In this document: positions 6,257 to 11,680 of the stretch, piece after piece
Layout: every line of letters starts with the position of its first letter
Numbering within the stretch: position 1 is the stretch's first letter
From: JAIMBK01 sp040755215
Lineage (GTDB): Bacteria; Bacillota; Desulfotomaculia; Desulfotomaculales; Nap2-2B
Length of the DNA stretch: 11,680 nucleotides
Reading direction: 5' to 3'
NCBI GenBank assembly: GCA_040755215.1
Contig: JBFMBG010000090.1
Span: 1-11,680 of the forward strand
Program-made: the position numbers and the translations under genes
The notes under the pieces: generated by a model
Seen by the model: only the letters and a program-made list of their open reading frames with translations
Database searches by the model: none
Told to the model about the DNA's origin: nothing

Positions 6257-6448
6257 GCTGCACGTTCCTGCCGTCCATTGCTCCGCGGGCGCTAGTCCCG
6301 GAGCAAAAAACTGCGTGAGGTGACCCATGGTTTGGGCGTAGGCGGTGGTCGTTACCAAGTGGTTGCCGGAGAGAAAAATAAGCAGGTTCCAGACACCAAG
6401 AACAATTCCTGCCGTTACCCAGGACCAACGACCAGACATAACCTCCAA
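6257..6448 (-). pseudogene. N-terminal remnant of a YeeE/YedE-type sulfur-compound transporter
   Basis: About 60 codons read MSGRWSWVTAGIVLGVWN, LLIFLSGNHLVTTTAYAQTM, GHLTQFFAPGLAP. This resembles the start of YeeE/YedE (thiosulfate-transporter-like) membrane proteins, whose first membrane segment is followed by a 'PLGVSTAY'-like motif. An ATG lies at 6439 and an in-frame TTG at 6448, the latter better placed for the AGGAAGG behind it. The frame then runs straight into the inverted repeat at 6255 and stops, so the remaining several hundred residues are gone. A consensus promoter and a CsoR/CstR-type operator still stand upstream. The family call rests on motif resemblance only. Confidence 0.5.
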
Positions 6449-6466
6449 CCATCCTTCCTGCTAATA

Positions 6467-6483
6467 ATACCCCCCAGGGGTAT
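6467..6483. promoter_or_regulatory. CsoR/CstR-type operator
   Basis: ATACCCCCCAGGGGTAT is a perfect 7-3-7 inverted repeat (ATACCCC, CCA, GGGGTAT). It matches the G/C-tract operator form known for the DUF156 repressors CsoR (copper) and CstR (persulfide). It lies 12 bases downstream of the -10 box on the - strand, where a bound repressor would block transcription of the YeeE/YedE-like remnant. The transporter family favours a persulfide sensor, but no such repressor gene is in the window. Confidence 0.6.
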
Positions 6484-6495
6484 CTTAGAAATATT

Positions 6496-6523
6496 ATTAT
6501 CATGGGCACTGCGGATTTGTCAA
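6496..6523 (-). promoter_or_regulatory. Sigma-A promoter of the YeeE/YedE-like remnant
   Basis: Read on the - strand, TTGACA (complement of 6518-6523), a 16-base spacer and GATAAT (complement of 6496-6501) form a near-consensus promoter. The start point would fall just before the operator at 6467-6483. Confidence 0.7.
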
Positions 6524-6598
6524 GATCTTTGATCAGAAAAAATTATTAAAAAGCCGGGGAATAAATCTGCGATTGGGATAACCGGATTGGATCTGCTG

Positions 6599-6670
6599 TC
6601 CGGATAACCATCCGGAAATAGGGAGGGCCCGGGGAGGGCCCGGAAAATAACCAATTACCCAGCGGGGTAT
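6599..6670. repeat. Cluster of small repeats in gene-free DNA
   Basis: TCCGGAT (6599-6605) and ATCCGGA (6610-6616) form a perfect 7-bp stem with a 4-base loop. GGGAGGGCCCG occurs twice in tandem (6621-6631, 6632-6642). ATTACCC, AGC, GGGGTAT (6654-6670) is an imperfect look-alike of the operator at 6467-6483. No gene is seen between 6449 and 7120, and the role of these elements is unknown. Confidence 0.45.
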
Positions 6671-6731
6671 GGGTAAAAAGGCGTAGAAGGGGGCGCTAAC
6701 CGAGGGATGTGCTATCGAACTAAACTAATCT

Positions 6732-6760
6732 TTGACATTATTTACCCGGGAACCTAAACT
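6732..6760 (+). promoter_or_regulatory. Probable sigma-A promoter for the SLH protein gene
   Basis: TTGACA at 6732-6737 is followed after exactly 17 bases by TAAACT at 6755-6760 (four of six -10 bases). RNA would start near 6767, leaving a leader of about 350 bases before the GTG at 7121. No closer promoter is evident. Confidence 0.5.
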
Positions 6761-7120
6761 GCTTTTTCAGCGTCTTAACATATAGGATCGTTTTTTGCCC
6801 TCGTCGGTTTCTGATTTGCCCGCACCGGTTTGCCCTGCCGGTCTGTGCTGGTCCGCGGGGCGGGCGTGGCAACGAACCGGCCTGCCGGCCGGAAGGCTGG
6901 TCCGGGCGATGGCTGCAAACAGCAGAGGAAGGAGGCGGGGGGCCGAAGGGGGGATGGGCCAAACCAATCCGATATGATCCAAAGTCCCAAAGCTGCCGGT
7001 TAACCTTGCCGGAAAAGGTTAAAGGTTTCTTTTGGACATCACCGGGCAAGGCATTACTTGGCGGCAGGCAAACCTGGCGCTTTAGCGCTGCTTAAGAGAA
7101 CAAGAAAGGAGCGAGTTCCA
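6761..7120 (+). other. Gene-free, structured leader upstream of the SLH gene
   Basis: I see no convincing gene on either strand here; the overlapping open frames are proline/arginine-rich by-products of high GC. The stretch is rich in GC stems such as CCGGCCTGCCGGCCGG around 6877-6892. TTAACCTT (7000-7007) and AAGGTTAA (7015-7022) form a perfect 8-bp stem with a 7-base loop, not followed by a good T run. No known riboswitch consensus is recognised. Confidence 0.35.
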
Positions 7121-8494
7121 GTGCGGAAACTGTTGATTATTTCGCTGGTTTTTTTATTTTTGATCAGTGCCGGGGTAGCTCTGGCCTTTGCTCAGCCGTT
7201 GGACAGGGGAGCGTTGCTGGGCGTTTTTCCGGAGCCCTCGACCCCCGGTGATCAGGTCACCCGGGGCGCCTTTGCGGCCATGCTGGTGAAGGCGGCCAAT
7301 CTCCCGGCGGTGGACCGGCAGGTTTACCAGGCCAAAGACGTTGACCCGGCAAGCTGGTTTGCCCCGGCCATGGTCACTTTAAAGGAAAAAGGAATTATAG
7401 CCGGTTATCCCGACGGCACCCTGCGCCCGAACCAGCCTTTAACGGGGGTAGAGGCGGCGGCGCTGACGGCCCGCACCCTGGGTTTATTCAAGGTGCCGGG
7501 CGAACCGCAGGCGGGTCCTTTGGCCGCCGGCCATTGGGGCAGTTCCCTATACAACTGGCTGGTTAACCAGGGGCTGGTTTCCGAGCGATCCAACCCCGAA
7601 GACGTGCTGACCGTAGACGAGGCGGCCGATTTTTTGGCCCGCGTTTTCGGCAGCGACCCGCAGGCGGTGGACATTGTTGAAAAAAGCCAAAAGGCGCAGG
7701 CAGCTTTGAAAGCCATGCGTTGTACGGTAAATCTGGAGATGATGATGCAGCCGCGGGCGGCCATGGCCGGCAAATTACCCCAGATGAAAGGTTCGGGAAA
7801 GATAAGTATGGAGATGGTGCTGCCGGCCACCATGCACCAGGTTGCCCGGTGGCGGTTTACGGCCGCCGGAACAGAGCAGCAGATTCCGGAAGTGGAAGTG
7901 GAGCAATACCTGGTCGACGGGAAAATGTATATGAAAGTGACCGACCCGGCCACCGGCAAGGCCGAATGGATGCGTCTGCCGGAAGGCGCCGTCCCGGATC
8001 TGGAAGCTTTGCTGAAACAAAATCTGGAGGCGCAGATCGGGATTCCGGAAGAGTTAAGGCCCTACCTCCATTACCAGCTCCTGGGGACCGCGGAGAAAAA
8101 CGGCCGCCAGGTGCATGAGCTTGGCTATTACGGCCGGATCGACGACCTGACCGCTTTCTTCAAGGCAGCCCTGCCCGAAGCGCTGCGCGGTAGTTTAGGC
8201 GGGCCGGAGTTCGAGCAATCCTTAACCCAGGCCGGGAAACTGATCAAGTCCATTTCCTTCTGGGGTCGCGAAGAGATCGGCGCAGATAACTTTTTGCCCC
8301 GCGCTGGGGAAATGAAAGCCGTGGTATCTTTTAACGACCGGTTCCAGGAGGAGGCCATGCCTGTGGAGCTGATGGAAATGTACATCCGGGTACAGGATTA
8401 CAGCTACGGCGATCAAATCAAAATCACGCTGCCGCCCGAAGCCCTCCGGGCGGAAGAAATGCCCGGTCCGCAAGAAGGGCCGGCCGGAAAGTAA
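7121..8494 (+). CDS. Secreted SLH-domain protein with LolA-like C-terminal region
   Basis: This is a 457-residue exported protein. The start is GTG at 7121, because AAAGGAG at 7105-7111 lies 9 bases upstream and a classic signal peptide follows at once (VRKLLIISLVFLFLISAG, cleavage probably after ALAFA, residue 24). A longer open frame to 7058 has no ribosome-binding site. Residues about 27-180 contain SLH repeats: a first degenerate one, a clear second one (YQAKDVDPASWFAPAM, then GIIAGYPDGTLRPNQPLTG), and a third around HWGSSLYNWLVNQGLV. SLH domains bind pyruvylated secondary wall polymers. Residues about 190-445 resemble the LolA-like/DUF6612 type of lipoprotein fold: beta-strand-rich, with VEQYLVDGKMYMKVTDP and YHYQLLGTAEKNGR-like stretches. 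Function is unknown; an envelope-anchored binding role is likely. Confidence 0.85.
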   Translation: MRKLLIISLVFLFLISAGVALAFAQPLDRGALLGVFPEPSTPGDQVTRGAFAAMLVKAANLPAVDRQVYQAKDVDPASWFAPAMVTLKEKGIIAGYPDGTLRPNQPLTGVEAAALTARTLGLFKVPGEPQAGPLAAGHWGSSLYNWLVNQGLVSERSNPEDVLTVDEAADFLARVFGSDPQAVDIVEKSQKAQAALKAMRCTVNLEMMMQPRAAMAGKLPQMKGSGKISMEMVLPATMHQVARWRFTAAGTEQQIPEVEVEQYLVDGKMYMKVTDPATGKAEWMRLPEGAVPDLEALLKQNLEAQIGIPEELRPYLHYQLLGTAEKNGRQVHELGYYGRIDDLTAFFKAALPEALRGSLGGPEFEQSLTQAGKLIKSISFWGREEIGADNFLPRAGEMKAVVSFNDRFQEEAMPVELMEMYIRVQDYSYGDQIKITLPPEALRAEEMPGPQEGPAGK

Positions 8495-8520
8495 AGCTTC
8501 TTGTCAGGCGGCAACCGGGG

Positions 8521-8581
8521 ATTCGGGGGACACTATACTGAATTTCCGGCAGGCATAATTCAGTATGGTGTCCCCAGAATT
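8521..8581. repeat. Inverted repeat, dispersed GGGGACACC family, copy B
   Basis: ATTCGGGGGACACTATACTG (from 8521) and its partner ending near 8581 (CAGTATGGTGTCCCCAGAAT) form a stem of about 24 bp across the loop TCCGGCAGGCAT. Arms, loop and orientation match copy A at 6161-6255. CAGAATTC is repeated in tandem at its right edge (8575-8582, 8583-8590). It begins 26 bases after the SLH gene and has no T run, so it is not an ordinary terminator. Confidence 0.8.
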
Positions 8582-8612
8582 CCAGAATTCAAGCGTGTGC
8601 TATTTTTTCCTT

Positions 8613-8626
8613 CAGACCCAGGTCTG
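8613..8626. promoter_or_regulatory. Operator-like palindrome
   Basis: CAGACC, CA, GGTCTG is a perfect 6-2-6 inverted repeat in the leader region of the YcdB-SLH gene, just after repeat copy B. It could be a protein-binding site; nothing identifies the protein. Confidence 0.25.
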
Positions 8627-8651
8627 GATCACATTTTTTGTTTTTATATCC

Positions 8652-8688
8652 GCCGGGGACTGTAAACTATATGTTCGAAGACCCCGGC
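8652..8688 (+). promoter_or_regulatory. Leader stem-loop upstream of the YcdB-SLH gene
   Basis: GCCGGGG (8652-8658) pairs perfectly with CCCCGGC (8682-8688) across a 23-base loop. It precedes a terminator-like hairpin by 13 bases, so the two may act together as an aptamer-plus-terminator or simple attenuator. It matches no riboswitch consensus that I know. Confidence 0.35.
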
Positions 8689-8701
8689 CGGCAATGGTGA
8701 G

Positions 8702-8741
8702 AGTTCCCGGAGGAAAATATGTTCTGCGCGGGAACTTTTTT
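8702..8741 (+). terminator. Terminator-like hairpin in the leader of the YcdB-SLH gene
   Basis: AGTTCCCG (8702-8709) pairs with CGGGAACT (8729-8736) and is followed by TTTTTTG. The 19-base loop carries a ribosome-binding site (GGAGG, 8709-8713, partly in the stem) and an ATG (8719). It is the end of an upstream transcript or an attenuator located 54 bases before the next gene. Confidence 0.5.
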
Positions 8742-8763
8742 GTTTTGCGAAACGTCATTATGA
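8719..8763 (+). CDS. Possible 14-residue leader peptide
   Basis: GGAGG, five bases, then ATG opens a 14-codon frame (MFCAGTFLFCETSL) that ends in TGA at 8761-8763, 31 bases before the start of the YcdB-SLH gene. Its ribosome-binding site and start lie inside the terminator-like hairpin, so translating it would melt that hairpin. It could be chance, since there is no amino acid enrichment of the classic attenuator type. Confidence 0.25.
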   Translation: MFCAGTFLFCETSL

Positions 8764-8794
8764 TCAAAATTAAACGAACAGGAGTGGGGAACGA

Positions 8795-10999
8795 ATGCGT
8801 AACAACCGGCTGCGTTTTTTTGCTTTTGTGCTCGCCGTTCTTTTCACGGCGGCCCTTTTTCCCGCCGGCGCCCCAGCCGGGGAAAAGCCGGCGGTTTCCC
8901 TGGAACAGGCCATCCGCACGGTGAAAGAGAATTTTACCGTCCCCAAGGAGTATACCCGCTTTACTTCCGGCTACTCCAGCTACCAGGACCGGCAGGCCTG
9001 GTCCCTGAACTGGAATGCGCCGGAGGAGCCGGGCGGGAGTTTTCACGCCCGGGTGGATGCCCAGACCGGGGAAATCTTAAGCATGAACGTCTGGAAACCC
9101 GAGCGGCGTCCCGAGCCGGGCCTGCGGATTCCGGCCGTTTCCGAGGCTCAGGCCCGCCAGACGGCCGAGGCGCTTTTAAAGCGGCTGATTCCGGAGCGTC
9201 TCCCGGACCTGCAGTTCGTAACCGCCGGGGAACAGCCGATTCCCCTGCACAGTTACGGAATGTTCGCCTACAGTTTCCGCTGGCAGCGGATGGTTAGCGG
9301 CATTCCCTTTCCCGGTAACGGGGTGACGGTGGAAGTGAACGCGGGCGACGGCCAGGTAACCAGTTATCGTTTTGATTGGCGAAAAGGGAATTTTCCTTCC
9401 GCCGCCGGGGCCATCTCTCCGGAAAAAGCACGGCAGGCCTTTGACCGCGCCGGGATGCTGGAACTGCAATACTTCCTCCCCTCGCCCATCCGGCCCCTGG
9501 CTGCCGGGGAGGAGCAGGAGCAGAATCAGCGCGCGCAACTGGTCTACCGGCTTTACCACCCGTCCGGCGGGTTAATTGACGCCTTCAGCGGCGAACCGCT
9601 GGTCCTGCCCGGAAAATGGTTCGGGGGCGGCGGCGCCGACGGCCGGGGAGGGGCGGAGATGCAGAAAATGATGGAGAGCGCCGCTCCCGCCCCCGTGCCG
9701 TTGAGCCCTGAAGAAATTAAAGAAATCGAAAGAACGGCGAAAATCATCAGCCGGGAAGAAGCCGCGGCCGCCGTCAAGAAGTGGGTGGCGGTGCCGGAAG
9801 GGCTCGCCCTGGAAGAGGCCAGCCTGACGGCCGACTGGCGGAACCCGGAGCTTCACCTCTGGCATCTGTACTGGCGGGCGAAGCAGGAGGGAACCGGGGA
9901 ACCCCGTTTTGTGAGCGCCCAGGTCAACGCCGTGACCGGCGAACTGGTAAGCTTTGACTTGCCTTCCCTTCCTGCCGGCCCGGAGCGGCCCGGCGCTCTG
10001 GACCGCGCCGCCGCGCAAAATATGGCCGCGGAGTTTCTTTCCAAAGTCCAGCCGCAGCGTTTCCGGGAGGTTAAGCTGGATGAGTATTCGTCCTTCAGCG
10101 AGTCCGGGATCGTCAAGGAAGGGCAGAACCCGCCGGTTCAGGTCTTTAAATACCGGCGGATTGTAAACGGCATTCCTTTCCCCGGCGACGGAATGAGCGT
10201 GCGGGTGGACACGGTGGCCAAACGAATCACTTCTTATCGCCTGGACTGGTCGAACCTTACTTTTCCTGCTCCGGAAGGTATTCTGGGGATTCAGCAGGCC
10301 GCGGACGCTTTCCTCCAGGCCCGCCCCTTAACTCTCTCGTACGACCAGGTTTCTGGACCGTCCGGCCCCGGCGAAGTGCGGCTGGTCTACCAGCCTTTAG
10401 CTGCACCCGGGGTACCTGCGTCTGATCTCCTGGACGCCCGCACCGGCGAATTTCTGGACTGGGCGGGGAAACCGCTTTCCCAACTGCGCCGGGCGCACCG
10501 TTTTAACGACATCGCGGGGAACTTTGCGGAAAAAGAAATCAGCCTGCTGGGGCAGGCCGGCATCTTCGGCGAATACGGCGACGCCTTCCGTCCCGCGGAA
10601 AAGGTTACCGCGGTTGCTTTGCTGCGGGCGATGCTGATGGCCAAAGGCGAACTTTTCGACGGCGGAGTACCGGCGGACCAGGAGATCCTCAAGCGCGCCT
10701 GGGACCGGGGGTGGCTGAAGGAGGATCTCCCGCCGGGCGGGACGGTGAGCCGGGAAACCCTGGTGAAGCTGTTGATCCGCATGTTGGAGCTGGACCGCGC
10801 CGCCCGGGTGGAAGGGATCTACCAGGTGCCGTACGCGGACGCCGCCTCTTTCTCGCCCGGGTCCCTGGGTTACGTTGCCCTGGCCTGGGGGCTGGGCATC
10901 GTGAAGGGTGACGGCGTAAACTTCACCCCCGGCCACGAGGTAACCCGGGCGGAAGCCGCCGCTGCCCTGGTGCGGGCCCTGCAGGCTGAGCAATGGTAA
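8795..10999 (+). CDS. Secreted YcdB/YcdC-repeat protein with C-terminal SLH region
   Basis: This is a 734-residue exported protein. A signal peptide spans about residues 1-28 (RLRFFAFVLAVLFTAALFPA, then GAPAG). Two homologous units of about 240-290 residues follow, of the YcdB/YcdC (PepSY-like) type. Unit 1 contains FHARVDAQTGEILSMNVW and SGIPFPGNG (residue 168 on), then QVTSYRFDW. Unit 2 contains VSAQVNAVTGELVSFDLP and NGIPFPGDG (residue 458 on), then RITSYRLDW. A glycine-rich and acidic linker lies near residues 275-310. The end, about residues 566-734, holds three SLH repeats (HRFNDIAGNFAEKEISLLG; a weaker middle one; GYVALAWGLGIVKGDGVNF then TPGHEVTRAEAAAAL) that would anchor it to the cell wall. 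AGGAG at 8780-8784 precedes the ATG by 10 bases. PepSY-type domains are thought to inhibit or chaperone peptidases; the role here is unknown. Confidence 0.92.
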   Translation: MRNNRLRFFAFVLAVLFTAALFPAGAPAGEKPAVSLEQAIRTVKENFTVPKEYTRFTSGYSSYQDRQAWSLNWNAPEEPGGSFHARVDAQTGEILSMNVWKPERRPEPGLRIPAVSEAQARQTAEALLKRLIPERLPDLQFVTAGEQPIPLHSYGMFAYSFRWQRMVSGIPFPGNGVTVEVNAGDGQVTSYRFDWRKGNFPSAAGAISPEKARQAFDRAGMLELQYFLPSPIRPLAAGEEQEQNQRAQLVYRLYHPSGGLIDAFSGEPLVLPGKWFGGGGADGRGGAEMQKMMESAAPAPVPLSPEEIKEIERTAKIISREEAAAAVKKWVAVPEGLALEEASLTADWRNPELHLWHLYWRAKQEGTGEPRFVSAQVNAVTGELVSFDLPSLPAGPERPGALDRAAAQNMAAEFLSKVQPQRFREVKLDEYSSFSESGIVKEGQNPPVQVFKYRRIVNGIPFPGDGMSVRVDTVAKRITSYRLDWSNLTFPAPEGILGIQQAADAFLQARPLTLSYDQVSGPSGPGEVRLVYQPLAAPGVPASDLLDARTGEFLDWAGKPLSQLRRAHRFNDIAGNFAEKEISLLGQAGIFGEYGDAFRPAEKVTAVALLRAMLMAKGELFDGGVPADQEILKRAWDRGWLKEDLPPGGTVSRETLVKLLIRMLELDRAARVEGIYQVPYADAASFSPGSLGYVALAWGLGIVKGDGVNFTPGHEVTRAEAAAALVRALQAEQW

Positions 11000-11031
11000 G
11001 GGAAGCGTTACCGCAGGCGGGATAGTAAAGT

Positions 11032-11071
11032 AAGGCCTCTGGAATTAATAAGTCAACCGGAGGCCTTTTTT
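11032..11071 (+). terminator. Intrinsic terminator after the YcdB-SLH gene
   Basis: AAGGCCTCTGG (11032-11042) pairs with CCGGAGGCCTT (11057-11067) with one G-U pair across a 14-base loop, followed by six T ending at 11071. Confidence 0.93.
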
Positions 11072-11136
11072 ATGCTGCTCAAAAAATAACAAGCTCAAAG
11101 CCTGATTTAAGACCTTTGAGGGAAAAAACGGAAAAC

Positions 11137-11208
11137 CTGCGTTACGCGACGGTGCGCAGGTTGTGCCACCCGATCACCAAGGGCCAGCGCAACCGTACTG
11201 GCAGATAG
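11137..11208 (+). pseudogene. Short fragment resembling an M48/htpX segment
   Basis: Bases 11143-11168 match htpX bases 4704-4729 at 24 of 26 positions (TACGCGACGGTG shared, then GGTTGTGCCA), in the same reading frame. The fragment reads LRYATVRRLCHPITKG and stops at 11206-11208, against LYATVCRLCQRA in HtpX. Nothing else of the protein is present. It looks like debris of a second M48-type gene or of an htpX duplication, but it is very short. Confidence 0.3.
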
Positions 11209-11237
11209 CAGGTAAAAATGCCCTGGCGGTGAAAAGA

Positions 11238-11582
11238 TCATAATAAAGGTTCTGATAAAGCCAGCAACTCGCCCAGGGTAATCTTGAGGGTCAGGAAAAA
11301 GGACGTACCGGCTACATTTTCCTGAAACTCTTTCAACCGGCGCTGATCAATGGCGCGGATCTGATCGGGGAGAGCACGGGTTATCTTTCCGTGCAGAAGC
11401 ATTTCCGGACGGAAGGAAGCGGGCCTGGCGCTTGAAGAAAGGGGGACCACAACCACCGTGGAAAGATAGTTAAAGGGTTCATCGGAAACAACTACTGCAT
11501 AAAGGGGTCCCTGCAGGACGTGGCCCGTGCCTTCCAGGCTGACCCGGTAGATGTCTCCCGGGCGCGGTATTTCCCCGGGCAT
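11238..11582 (-). CDS. MazF/PemK-like toxin
   Basis: This 114-residue protein has the PemK/MazF pattern: RPGDIYRVSLEG near the start (residues 7-18), a hydrophobic strand YAVVVSDEPFN, then LSTVVVVPLSSS, LHGKITRALPDQIRAID and QRRLKEF, as in the family's 'L..pS.v..dqir.id..RL' core. MazF toxins cleave single-stranded mRNA at short motifs. Two residues that matter in MazF (Arg of the 'RP' motif, Thr at the end of the next strand) appear to be Gly25 and Ser49 here, so activity may differ. The start overlaps the upstream gene's stop by one base (TAATG), and AGAGGTGA stands 7 bases before the ATG. No terminator is seen after it. Confidence 0.8.
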   Translation of the reverse strand: MPGEIPRPGDIYRVSLEGTGHVLQGPLYAVVVSDEPFNYLSTVVVVPLSSSARPASFRPEMLLHGKITRALPDQIRAIDQRRLKEFQENVAGTSFFLTLKITLGELLALSEPLL

Positions 11583-11680
11583 TACAGTTCACCTCTCTCC
11601 GCCCGGGCCATTTTTTCTGCATAATCGGCAAGGTCTGTTTCGGCCAGGGGAGTTAAATCCTCCTCGCCGGCCAGCCGGCG
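11582..11680 (-). CDS. C-terminal part of the cognate antitoxin (5' end outside window)
   Basis: Thirty-two codons and a stop are present, reading RRLAGEEDLTPLAETDLADY then AEKMARAERGEL. The frame is open to the window edge. The piece is short, acidic and helical, as expected for a toxin-wrapping tail of a MazE-like or ribbon-helix-helix antitoxin, and its stop codon overlaps the toxin start codon. The DNA-binding part is outside the window, so the antitoxin class cannot be told. Confidence 0.65.
   Translation of the reverse strand, partial: RRLAGEEDLTPLAETDLADYAEKMARAERGEL

Noticed and set aside
6738..7049. Several 60-103-codon frames on both strands in the leader of the SLH gene
   Set aside because: Proline/arginine-rich sequences overlapping in all frames, as expected from GC-rich non-coding DNA; no ribosome-binding sites or family motifs.
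7058..7120. Upstream start for the SLH protein giving 21 extra residues
   Set aside because: No ribosome-binding site, and it would bury the signal peptide behind a charged stretch; GTG at 7121 has both ribosome-binding site and signal peptide.
6161..8590. CRISPR array or composite transposon defined by the two hairpin repeats
   Set aside because: Only two copies with 2.3 kb between them, no cas genes, no transposase and no matching target duplications around the segment.
8565..9046. Long frames on both strands over the repeat and the start of the YcdB-SLH gene
   Set aside because: They run through the inverted repeat, terminator-like hairpin and signal-peptide codons of a well-supported gene; no motifs.

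Overview
The window looks like chromosomal DNA of a Gram-positive, anaerobic, S-layered clostridium, probably of the Peptococcaceae (Pelotomaculum/Desulfotomaculum) type. This is inferred from strong AGGAGG ribosome-binding sites, intrinsic terminators with long T runs, two secreted SLH-domain proteins, the YcdB/YcdC repeat and an anaerobic-style catabolic cluster. Species cannot be named from sequence alone. The left third is AT-richer and carries decayed genes; the right half is GC-rich.

Region 1 (1-3826, + strand) is a catabolic cluster. It holds the C-terminal part of an iron-type alcohol dehydrogenase, a complete UbiD-family prFMN-dependent decarboxylase whose ribosome-binding site overlaps the dehydrogenase stop codon, two degenerate copies of an M24 (Xaa-Pro peptidase/creatinase-like) C-terminus, and an IclR-family regulator. 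A likely reading is an IclR-controlled pathway for an aromatic or other unsaturated carboxylic acid, which has lost its M24 gene or genes.

Region 2 (about 4000-5400, + strand) is the htpX unit. An extended -10 promoter precedes a doubtful 32-codon ORF and a 97-residue ORF with a signal-peptide-like start. Next comes the membrane protease HtpX and a strong terminator. The htpX Shine-Dalgarno sequence can pair in a 14-bp stem with RNA that begins at the 97-residue ORF's stop codon. This is the layout of SecM- and MifM-type arrest-peptide control, and it is the most interesting signal in the window.

Region 3 (5431-6523, - strand) holds an AbrB-type antitoxin and PIN-domain toxin pair with its own promoter, then a nested inverted repeat of a dispersed family. 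Beyond that is the N-terminal remnant of a YeeE/YedE-type sulfur transporter that still has an intact promoter and a perfect CsoR/CstR-type operator.

Region 4 (6524-10999, + strand) holds a long gene-free stretch with a consensus promoter, a secreted SLH protein with a LolA-like C-terminal region, a second copy of the dispersed repeat, a structured leader, and a 734-residue secreted protein with two YcdB/YcdC (PepSY-like) units and a C-terminal SLH region. These two proteins probably sit at the cell envelope.

Region 5 (11000-11680) has a terminator, a short fragment resembling part of htpX, and a second toxin-antitoxin pair on the - strand: a MazF/PemK-like toxin and the end of its antitoxin, cut by the window edge.
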